A stretch of DNA of 64,000 nt, taken from positions 317,500 to 381,499 of the forward strand of contig RHPI01003369.1 of assembly GCA_009103225.1 (NCBI GenBank). Direction: 5' to 3'. Source of the stretch: Chlorokybus atmophyticus (lineage: Eukaryota; Streptophyta; Chlorokybophyceae; Chlorokybales; Chlorokybaceae). The notes under the pieces were generated by a model that was not told the origin of the DNA, did no database searches, and was given only the letters and a program-made list of their open reading frames with translations. A program made the translations under genes and the position numbers. Numbering within the stretch: position 1 is the first letter of the stretch; the number at the start of each line of letters is the position of its first letter. Below are positions 34,359 through 43,660 of the stretch, one piece after another.

Positions 34359-34390
34359 CAATAAAAAGCTGTGAGTATTATCTTTGACAC
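34359..34390. repeat. Diverged dispersed repeat A, copy 2
   Basis: This is the second copy of the 32-base segment at 34165-34196, in direct orientation. The repeats hint at remains of an old mobile element, but no terminal inverted repeats or coding part are visible. Confidence 0.7.
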
Positions 34391-34795
34391 AACCCAACTC
34401 ACTTGCGTGATGATACTCGCCATGGTAGGGAGATCGACGCAACTCACACAAAAAACTGCAGCAGGTTGTTCAGTAGCACAAAACCCTCATTGGCAGCTCG
34501 CTCCACAGACAGAAGGAAGCTCGTCTGCCAGATGAGCGCAGCAAAAGTCAGAGACCCACCCCACCCCTTATGCAAACCAGGAACACTACTTACGATGAAG
34601 CATGCATGGGCTTTGTTGGATGAGCAGCACGACAACCCATCAACATCAGTACTTAAAAGCTCAACACACTGAAGCGTTGAGAGCTACCTGTGGAGTAATG
34701 CACCAGGACTGTGGCAGGACGACGGCGAAAACGAGCTACAACCCGAAATGCAAAAATTTAATCTTATGCCAGGAAAAAAGACAGTAATAAGGCAG

Positions 34796-35065
34796 TCAGC
34801 GGTGCGCTAGCAGAGGTGCCCAACACGCCGCCACCGCCGCCGCCGCCGTCAACGACACCGGCGTTGCCAGCAGTACAAATCTTGACTCGGAGTAAGAATG
34901 AACAGTCCCTGAAACGCCCCTCACTATCTTCATGAGAGTTGAGACTACAACCTGGGAGTCCAACTTGGGGGTACTCTTCTCATCATGTCGTAAGAATTTC
35001 ATGGTCAAACTGGTGAAAGAGTTATCCCAGCAAGGGGGTCCTGATGATCGTGACGACCAAGCCAT
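34796..35065 (-). CDS. Possible 89-residue protein with C-terminal hydrophobic segment
   Basis: An ATG at 35065 opens 89 codons to a stop at 34796. The N-terminal half is Ser/Lys-rich and polar. The C-terminal third is hydrophobic (LLATPVSLTAAAAVAAC). I do not recognise it. It sits in an AT-rich, repeat-bearing spacer, and its start codon directly adjoins repeat B copy 2. It may be a chance frame or a first exon with a donor at GAG|gtaccc. Confidence 0.25.
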   Translation of the reverse strand: MAWSSRSSGPPCWDNSFTSLTMKFLRHDEKSTPKLDSQVVVSTLMKIVRGVSGTVHSYSESRFVLLATPVSLTAAAAVAACWAPLLAHR

Positions 35066-35068
35066 GAT

Positions 35069-35126
35069 ACATTGTTATTATAGCTGATCTTGCATCTGTA
35101 TCATATTTTAGTATTATCGCACACAT
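35069..35126. repeat. Diverged dispersed repeat B, copy 2
   Basis: Counterpart of 34203-34258, about 0.87 kb away in direct orientation. It lies immediately upstream of the ATG of the candidate frame at 34796-35065. Confidence 0.65.
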
Positions 35127-36898
35127 CATAACAATTTTTGAAATTAAACAAAAGTATCACGAACACGCTTAATTGTTGAGGCATGTTTGTAATAACATTT
35201 CTTCGTGTATGAAGAAGAAGTGTCGTATAACTTTGCTATCAAGCATAACAAGTAGAAGCAATAAGCAGTGTTATTGATAAGCACTTCAAGCGTTTATCAA
35301 TACGAGTCGTATATACATGCATATGTATATGTACTGGTTACGAGGTCATGTGTTATGACAGTTGCTTTAAAAATAAACGCTTAATTACTCGAATCATCGA
35401 CAATAGAGATTGAATGTGTGAAGTGCATATTTTTGTGTTTGATGAACTCAATAAACTATGAAATATTTGTATCAAATGAAGTAAGCTTTATTGCTGTAAT
35501 GAATACTTGTTTGTTGTACCGTACAAAAATGTGCACACTTATGCGCAATAACAACAAGACAATTGCTGCGCAGCGATTATCATAAGAAGGTTGTGGCGCG
35601 ACAACCTTTTTTGGCTAACCAACATCCAACAAATAGAGTAAATATGCATGTAATTATCACGTTTGTTACACCATTCGCGACTGCAGCATCACACTAGCAT
35701 ACCACATAGCACTTTGAAAGGGGTGTAGAGTAAGTGAAGGCGACACCCTCCATTATCATTAACATACAAGCGACCGCTGTCAATGCTGCCACCATACCTA
35801 CATGCTTAACAACAGACAATCAACCCAACCCAACACGCACACCCCGTCATGCTAAGCAAGCGCGGCGTTTGCCTCAGTAGGCGGAGGACCTTGCGGCACA
35901 TGACCCTCCCCGCACCGCGCGGCTCCTGGCTCCAAGATCGCTATCGCCTGCTCGCTGCAAGGCGCATGCCACACGCTCATGACAGATGCGGATGTGGATG
36001 AAGCCCTGTAGACGCCGTTGCTCCGCCCCGCGCACTGTGGCGATATGACGCGCACACACACGCAACATATGCTGAAAGTCCTCTCTTAGCGTCACTTACC
36101 TCACAACTACATAACACACAAAAGTTGCACGTGGCAAAACCCGAACTAAGTGGCAGTTAGGCAAAGACAAGCAAGCAGTCATGCAATAACATGGGGGCCA
36201 AGGCAGAGCTATGCACAGCTTACTCTAAACAAACACAACTATTAGCTCAATGCTAAAATTCTCAGGCAGGAGCAGGTGGGCGCGTGTACATCAGCAAGCG
36301 ACGGACAGCAACCCTCACCCAACCATCTGCATAGTGTAGAGGAGAGGAGAGGAGAGGAGAGGAGAAGTAGGCTGAGGTTAGCTTAGTCCACCCAGCGCCT
36401 GCATGCATGACAACAAGGACAACGACATCGGCAGGAGGACGCTGCAACTTGGCCCCCGCCGCTGCTGCAGTCCGTTGCGCGAACTTACATACAAGGTGCA
36501 TGTGCATGCGACTTCAATTGCCATGCATGCATGCATGCATGTCTAACAGGGGGACAGTAGTGGTAGAATTAGAGGTAGTCAGTAGGTAGCATGCAGGCGC
36601 CTTGTCCCGGTGGTTGATGTGCTGAGTGTTGTGGTGTGTACATACAATGCGATCGGCAATGTGTTGCATTGCATGCGCAATGCACATTTTGCCATGTGCA
36701 TTGCGCATGTGCATGTGACCTTCAATAACTATAATGTATACCCTATGCAATACCATATTTTCCACGCTGATTTTACCATATCACTGTGTGTAGCTGTGTG
36801 TGATCATGGCGGTATACAACTGCAACTACAATTACACAATTGGGACATGATAACTAACCAAATTGTACGAGTGGTACATCAGTAAACAAGTGTAACAG
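35127..36898. other. AT-rich spacer passing into APH-1 3' flank
   Basis: The left half is AT-rich without genes. At 35852-36095 and 36262-36507 the minus strand has coding-like frames (the first ends after EGHVPQGPPPTEAN), but neither has a clear start, partner exon or family. A GGAGA pentanucleotide repeat lies at 36341-36365 and an ATGC repeat at about 36522-36542. Confidence 0.45.
36672..36709. repeat. Perfect 16-bp inverted repeat
   Basis: CATGCGCAATGCACAT (36672-36687) and ATGTGCATTGCGCATG (36694-36709) are exact reverse complements with a six-base loop. It lies about 190 bases beyond the APH-1 stop codon. Confidence 0.95.
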
Positions 36899-38466
36899 CT
36901 AGTCAGACGACGTCCTCTCATCCTCCGGCCCATCTGACCCATGAACTCTAGTGTACTGCAGCCGTTGTAAGCAAGTACTACATGCCATGACCGACGCCGC
37001 GCTTGCGCAAGCAAACACCAGCGGTATGGACGCCAGACACCCACTAGGCGCCAAGTTAAGTAGACACTGCACACACACAAAAATCAAGTAATAAATGTGA
37101 TCATAAGGCATTGTCTGCAAGAACAGATGGTGTCTATGATGATGGTCCTGAAGCTTACCAATAATGCAGCAGCGAAGTGTAGACCAGCAACACCACCGAT
37201 GCGCCTTTTGTTGCCACAGCTGAACGCGTCAAAGGCCGCAACTGTGCTGAAAGTGTGCAGTAACAGGAAGGCCAGTGACAACAGCGCTGCACAGCAAGTA
37301 CCAAGATACTGTTGGCATGAGTACACATCAAGGAAGAATCATGTAATGTTGGCTGACTTGCCTGCTGCAAGAAAATAGGGCATCTGAGGGCAAGCGTCCA
37401 AGTAGAATGTGCCGGGACCAAGCGAAGGCGTCAATATCGCCACAAAGAATATCGCAGAATGAGCGAAACCCTGACCGAGGCCTCCTGCTGCACAATGTAG
37501 AGCACTGTTAATCACCACAAGAGATGCAGGTCAGTTACAACTGTATGGGTGTGTGCCAATGGCCGGCATTATGTTACCCAAGGCTGTTGTCAGCTTTTCC
37601 CCTTCAGACATTGGCAATGAGCCTTTGTGCGCAGCGACTTCATCCAGTTTGGCTTGCATGCGCCTGTTATCGACACAAGTGTGCCATGCCTCTGAGACAT
37701 GCTCAAAGGCTTCATGCCTTCTGATTGAACATGCATAGCACTTAGTTACCTGGTTAGAAGCCATAGCAACAAGCGGCTGCACTCTAGCAGCGCCACAGAT
37801 AAAACAACCAAAGTGGTATATGCAAAAATTCCAGACGCACGGGAGGAGGAGAGTAACAGCGGCCGCAGCAATGATGCTAGCAGCAACGCCAGTAACCAGA
37901 AGAAGCAGCTGCAGAGCACGGCAAGTTGTCGACATGCTGTGCGTGTCAGCTGCTGCATGGCATATGAAGGATGATGTGCAGCATGCATCAACGGCAACCA
38001 GCCACACCAAGCAACCATCCTTGCATAGCTTGCATTCAACAGCTTCAGTTTTAGCTGTTGAAGCTGTTAAATGCAACTTTGCCTCGTGTAACCAACACCG
38101 TTCAAGCACAGGTACCTCTAGGTTAAAACGATAGGTGTGCTTCGTAAACTGCAATTAGTTCTACAGAGCTTCAGATGTTGCCTCTTGCATCAACTTATCC
38201 AACCTACCCAATGCCAGGCGCAAAAACAGCACCAACACAACAGCAACCCCACCAATCTTACGCGAATAACAACTCAAGCCACTCGCCAGTGCAAGGTACA
38301 AATAGTTGTTTCATTGAGCACTCCGGCGCTATGTGCATGCAATTCAAGCTCACCTGGTCAGTGTCACCAGCACATAGTAGGACTTCTTCGCGAGGCCCAC
38401 AAAAAATAGCGCCAACCCCGGCCCAATACCAATTAGCAAGTAACCCGTGAAGACCGCGACGCCCAT
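36899..38466 (-). CDS. APH1: Gamma-secretase subunit APH-1
   Basis: APH-1 is the seven-helix scaffold of gamma-secretase, an intramembrane aspartyl protease of endomembranes together with presenilin, nicastrin and PEN-2. Six exons (38466-38354, 37908-37750, 37720-37578, 37487-37362, 37286-37159, 37066-36899) total 837 nt (278 aa; human about 265). The start MGVAVFTGYLLIGIGPGLALF matches human APH1 in position. FFWLLALLLASLLRP follows. The GxxxG helix-packing motif (GLGQG, about 141-145) and the two conserved membrane histidines (about 191 in LLLHTF and 217 in GLHF, 26 apart as in human) are all present. The intron after 37362 has a GC donor (CAG|gcaagt). Confidence 0.92.
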
Positions 38467-38787
38467 GATAGAGTGGGAGGCAACGACAACGCTAGCAACG
38501 ACAACGGCGGCGGCGAGGTGGTTCGAAACCACCACCACCACCGCCTGCCTACCTTGTCCGCCAGCACTGAAGCATGCTTCCAAAAATCCAAGAAAGCTAT
38601 CTTACAGTCAAACAACTGCACATTCAGCTACCCCTGACGACACCAGCTCCGCCTCCGCCTCCGCCCATGCCGCCGCCACCTCCGCCGCCCACCTTGCCCA
38701 CAACAGCGCCCATGTGTTTGCTCACGTGGCTAAACCCTTAACCGAGTCCCGCTCAAAACAGCGTGCAACACCGGTTAGCTGACTGAA
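38467..38787. promoter_or_regulatory. Divergent 5' region of APH-1
   Basis: This segment of about 320 bases lies upstream of the APH-1 start codon and of a weak plus-strand frame at 38788. It is rich in short GCC/GAC words. No specific motif is recognised. Confidence 0.3.
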
Positions 38788-39120
38788 ATGGTTAGTGGTC
38801 AGCCAAGTACAGTAGAAGGCAACGCAGGCAGTGAAAGATTCCGTCTAGGCGGCGACGGCGACGGCGGCGGTGGCGGCGGGATCTACGTACAGGTCGTTGT
38901 TTGGTGGAGGGGTCGACCTGGGCAAGAGCCTGAACCTTGCCAGCTGTCCTATTGTTGCGCCACCGACGTGTTGATTCTCTGCGACGGGGTACTGCTAAGA
39001 GGTTCTGCTGCCAATGGTGTTCTTCTGTGTTATGTGTTTGCTTTTCTTCAATATTCTTTGAGAATCATGTTAGTTGCTAGGAAGTGTTTGTGTAAAGTGA
39101 CATACAAGCATCAAGCGTAA
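38788..39120 (+). CDS. Possible 110-residue protein or first exon, unrecognised
   Basis: An ATG at 38788 opens 110 codons, with a Gly/Asp-rich N-terminal part (GGDGDGGGGGG) and a more hydrophobic, Cys-containing remainder. It matches no family that I know. It might be the first exon of an unidentified gene or a leader region of the CIPK gene. Confidence 0.22.
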   Translation: MVSGQPSTVEGNAGSERFRLGGDGDGGGGGGIYVQVVVWWRGRPGQEPEPCQLSYCCATDVLILCDGVLLRGSAANGVLLCYVFAFLQYSLRIMLVARKCLCKVTYKHQA

Positions 39121-39710
39121 CTGTGCTCCCGATGCCACTTCCCATGTACTGACATGCGTACAATCCGTCTCCTCAAGTTGGCGACAATGGTGAATTGTTG
39201 CCATTGCTGCGTCTGACCGCCATGTGTTCTTCAGTCAGTGGAGACCCTAGGTTTGTTTTGTTTCTTAGAAGCAAGTTGTTCGATGCAAGTGGCAAGAATG
39301 GGGCATGCGTTCTGCTAGCTCCGCACACAACCAATACAGTTTCACTTGTTGGCTCATTTATGCAGCATGCCTTGAACAACACCAACAGATGCCTCAATTG
39401 CCTTCAAGTTGGGTTAGGGGTTGTAGCAGCTTGCCAGCGTTCATGTGGTGACTTGACAGCACCCATTGACAGCGTGTGTGCTTCTCTCAACATGGATAGG
39501 TGAAGAACTGAAGCGTGTGCGAGGCAGCGGTGCGGTGCCATTGGGTACACTTGCTACTGGGGGTGCAGCACCTACACCACTGATGAGTTCAGCATGCTGT
39601 AATCTAGTTTATTCCAGTCATGGTGACTTAGAAAACAGCAGGCTTGCCATACTTGGTGAGCTACAGCAGTAGTTAGCAAGAAAGATAGCAAAACAGCAAG
39701 GGTCTCAATT
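39121..39710. other. CIPK upstream region
   Basis: No supported exon is seen in the 590 bases before the CIPK start codon. It presumably holds promoter and leader. Confidence 0.45.
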
Positions 39711-42700
39711 ATGGTGCGCACCAAGCGGGTTGGCAAGTATGAGCTTGGCAGAACGCTCGGGGAAGGCACATTTGCCAAAGTCAAGTATGCGCGCGACACT
39801 GAAAGTGGCCGTGGGGTTGCTATAAAAGTGGTGGATAAGGACCGCATCCTGCGCAATAAGATGCGTGACCAGGTTGGTGGAAGACTGGTGATTGTGCATC
39901 CGGCCTCGATAGCAACTGTTGGAATGTGGCATGTTGGCTTATGAGTGTTGTTGGTGTTTGGCGCAGCTTAAGAAGGAGATAGCAGTAATGCGCTCGTTGC
40001 GGCCGCACCCATGCATCGTGCAGTTGCTGGAGGTGCTCGCGTCGCGGAGCAAGATCTACCTGGTGTTGGAGCTTGTGACGGGCGGGGAGCTTTTCGACAA
40101 GGTTGTTGCTGCGGTAAGCACACAAACTGCCCGTCCTCAGCAATACTGGCTGTTACAACACCACACATGTGTGTGCGCTAGTGTGTGGCATGTACTGTGT
40201 GGTACGCTTCGTGCACGTCTGTGCACGCACACATGCGCACACATATGTGGTCCAACGCATTGCATGGCAACGGCGTGGTCGATGCCGGGGAAGAATAGTT
40301 ACTGGTGGGAGGTAGTAGCTGGACCTTTAACACATACACCTCTTGCAGGGTTGCCTCCCTGAGGCAGAGGCACGAAAGTATTTCCAGCAACTTATCGATG
40401 GCATCGAGCACTGCCACACACACGTGAGTTATCTACATGGGACAGTAGCTGTGCTCGTGTGTAAAGTTGCTGTCAGTGATCTCATCACAATCTGCACATG
40501 TGCAGATTGTGATGAGATCACTGACATGGCTTGGAAATCTGATCCAGATGTGCGAAAGCTGTAACTGTGATGCTTTGGCTAGCTTGTGTTATGTGCTACA
40601 TGCACTGGAGGCACAAGTGATGTAGGAAGCTGGCAATGTGTTCAAGATATGTTGATGCCAGGATGCAGACCTAATGGCCGTGTTATGCGCAGGGCATCTG
40701 CCATCGGGACATAAAGCCGGAAAACTTGCTGCTAGACTCGCAGGGTCACTTGAAGATTTCAGACTTTGGCCTCTCTGCGTTGCCCACAGCCAATGCTGAG
40801 ATGCTGAAAACAACTTGTGGCACTCCAAACTATGTCGCACCTGAGGTAACACCATACACTCTGTACAGCTTGTGTACGTTCTTGGCGCTTCTATTCATCA
40901 TGTTCATGGTTGTGTGCAGGTTTTAGCGGACCGCGGGTATGATGGCAAGCCGGCAGACATCTGGGCGTGTGGTGTTGTGCTGTACGTGCTGTTGGCTGGC
41001 TACCTGCCCTTTGATGAGCCACAGCTCAGCACGCTATTTAAGAAAATTAAGTCAGCAGACTTCACTTACCCGAGTACGCACCTTATAACTCTGCTGTCCT
41101 TATCTAGTGGAACCTTATGCACCACCTGTGGAATACCTGTGGGTTTCTGTTTCTGGCTTGCTGAGTGGTTGGCCAACATGTTGGGTGCTCCCATACGCAC
41201 AGGCTGGATCGGAAAGGAGGCACGCTCATTGATCACTAGTCTTCTTGAACCCAACCCATACAAGCGTCTCACATTATCTCAGCTTAAGAAGACCCCATTC
41301 TTTCAAAAGCACTACTTGCCCTCCGCACCGTCCACTGCACCCAGTGACTACCAGGACCCATCGCAGGTAGCAACTGTTAACCTCATGTGCAAGCCTTGTG
41401 TTGCTTTCGGTTGATACCAACTTGATACTGTTGCAGATTTGCAGCTGCCTTTGAAGTAACAGTACTGCTTCTAATGATGTGTGCGATGCATGGTAGTCAA
41501 CCTGAGCCCCAACAGCTGATGCTTGACAAGCACCGATTGAGTGGTGCACCAATCCATTGTTGACTACGCAATGTTGCAAGCAGGCTGACTTGGACGCCCT
41601 CTTCAATAGCATTGTAGATGAGGTGACCACGGACCAGTCCGCTTCGGTGTCCGGCGATGGCAAGTCGCGCTTTATCACCATTGATCATCCCGCACGCCTG
41701 AATGCTTTTGAGCTGCTGACCCTCAGCTCTGGCCTTGACTTGTCTGCGATGTTCAACCGAAGACCAGACATGGTGCGCTGCCATCACTGCTTCTGTGATC
41801 ATTATAAATCACACTGTCCTTGCACTGTCCTTACACTGTCACCGACTTGCAGTATAGTCAGACAGCTGCAGAGATGCTGTTTCTTTATGTGTGATGTTGG
41901 TGTACCAAGTGTACCTTTTGCAGGTTGCTCGCCAGACGCGGTTTGTCTCACGCAAACCGCCGCATGAGATCATGGCTCAGATTGTAGCTGTGGGGTCGGC
42001 GTTTGGCTTCACCACACACACGCGCAGTTTCAAGGTGCTGTGATCAGGCCAAGCATGTACTTGACACAGACTCACTGAATCTTGTGGTGAAAAACCATGA
42101 CTGTGCTTGTTGGCTTTCCTTAAGCCATGCGTACTGACACAGGCACTGTGCTTATTGCCAGGTCAAGTTGGAGGGAAATGTTGGCAACTGCAATCAGCCC
42201 ATGTCGTTAGTTTTCCAGGTACTGTACAAGTATAACCTTTATTCCACCAAAACATGTGTGCATTGAAGCCTTGAAGCAACTGCTTCCTTTCTCAGTTGAT
42301 GGAGATGGCACCAAACTTGTACCTGGTTGAGGCTCGCAAGATGAAAGGTGACACCATAGACTACCACAAGGTGCGTGATGGAGAGCGCACTGGCAAATAC
42401 GTAATCCACCTTCTCACAGGCACCTGGCTGTTAACAACTTGCTGTATTTACAAGCAGATGTATCAGCGCATGCGAAAGGATCTGGAGGGGCTGATGATGC
42501 CAAAGACCCTGCATCAGACAGCTGCTGCGCCTGCGGGTTTTGCACCTTTAACACCCACCACGCTACCAGCAAGAGCCGTCAGGTACAACAACGTCGTACA
42601 GGTCTAGGGGCTCGTCCCATTGCTCTTTGTCATGCATGCGTGGCTGTGAATGTGAAGGCTGATTGTCAAGGTATATATGCCCTTGAAGTGTCACGCGGTC

Positions 42701-43093
42701 TGCCTATGTTGCTTTCAAAGCGCAATGCGTGTTGTCAATGTACTCTGAACCTGCCTTTTGAGTTTGTAGTATTCACACCTAAGCGTTTAGTATGCATGTG
42801 CGTGTTAGCAGCAGCCAGTATCAGCGTCATTTCAGAGCAGTCAGAGGCAGAGGACACAGATTTTGTCTATGCTGATTGGCACAGCACTCTACGTTTGGCA
42901 AGCGCACACCCGGCATAGACAACATGCCGTGTTACGCAGTGCGACAGCCGCAACGCTCAGCGCTTCACTTCAGCCGGCTTCTCTTCCGGTCACGCCAGCA
43001 CAAAAGTTTCCTCCACCTACACCTCCGGCAAAACGGAAAGATGCAGAGGGCGTGAAGGCCAAGTTGTCTGCTCTTCTCTCCCCAGCTCGATAA
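39711..43093 (+). CDS. CIPK: CBL-interacting protein kinase (CIPK/SnRK3)
   Basis: CIPKs are Ser/Thr kinases switched on by calcium-bound CBL proteins, mostly regulating ion transport. Twelve exons (39711-39872, 39967-40113, 40349-40423, 40693-40845, 40920-41073, 41203-41366, 41584-41772, 41924-42034, 42162-42218, 42296-42370, 42458-42582, 42940-43093) total 1,566 nt (521 aa). Visible are the glycine loop LGEGTFAKV (16-24), the VAIK lysine (39), HRDIKPEN (132-139), DFG (152-154), the activation loop to APE, and the NAF motif (325-327) inside [16 protein letters not shown] that binds CBL. A PPI-like region follows. Typical CIPKs end near residue 450; here the last two exons add a Pro/Ser-rich, basic tail ([12 protein letters not shown]). 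The end of exon 11 could alternatively read through to a stop near 42605. Confidence 0.93.
40471..40526. repeat. Perfect 56-bp palindrome inside CIPK intron 3
   Basis: Bases 40471-40498 and 40499-40526 are exact reverse complements with no loop (centre ACATGT). The intron runs from 40424 to 40692. In the transcript this would form a very stable 28-bp hairpin. Confidence 0.97.
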
Positions 43094-43660
43094 AGGCTGG
43101 CTGTGCCAGGTTTGGTAATGCTAGCGCAAGTATAGTATGTTTTAGCTGATATACGCGTATCGATCTCCTGTGCATAGGCTGTGCCATCAATCACTCTTGT
43201 TGTATGTCCGCCCCGCAGTTTGAGGTTAGGAACTTGCTAGTGTACAAGCAACCCAGTGAGCAGTTCCCATTGGTTTGCGCTATTATTGATGCAGCTTTTG
43301 CCAAGTGCCAAATTGTGGCCCTTGTGAATTCAAGAACCCTCCTGCTGGTTGCACAGTTGACTACCTGTTCCGTGATGTTGGTCAAGATCATAATGGAGTA
43401 ACGCCTGTGGTCGTCCAGCATCTGATTTGCGTGTTGCTCTCTGAGATCCAAGTTCTCACGTTGCTGCACTTGTGTGGCAATCTCCGGGCACTTGAGCATG
43501 ATACGTGATGTACTATTGCTTGCATGCTTGCTCATTAGTGTACACATGCAACTTGGGTTGATACTGCATCCAAGCCAGAGAATGGCAGCCAAAATCTTGC
43601 ACGACAAATATGGTATCACCAATCGCTGACTATCACAAACAGCGCTACGCAGCAGCATTG
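43094..43660. other. Intergenic, convergent 3' ends
   Basis: This spacer lies between the CIPK and prolyl-tRNA synthetase stop codons. Both strands have long open frames here without homology or splice support. Confidence 0.5.

Larger units (their letters stand above)
33849..34795. other. AT-rich spacer with diverged repeats
   Basis: This is an AT-rich intergenic stretch. A minus-strand frame near 34444-34520 (preceded by a ctggcag acceptor) could be a terminal exon, but it has no partner that I can identify. Confidence 0.45.

Noticed and set aside
34444-34635. Minus-strand terminal-exon-like frame near 34444
   Set aside because: It has a plausible acceptor and stop codon but no partner exon or recognisable family, so I did not list it as a gene.
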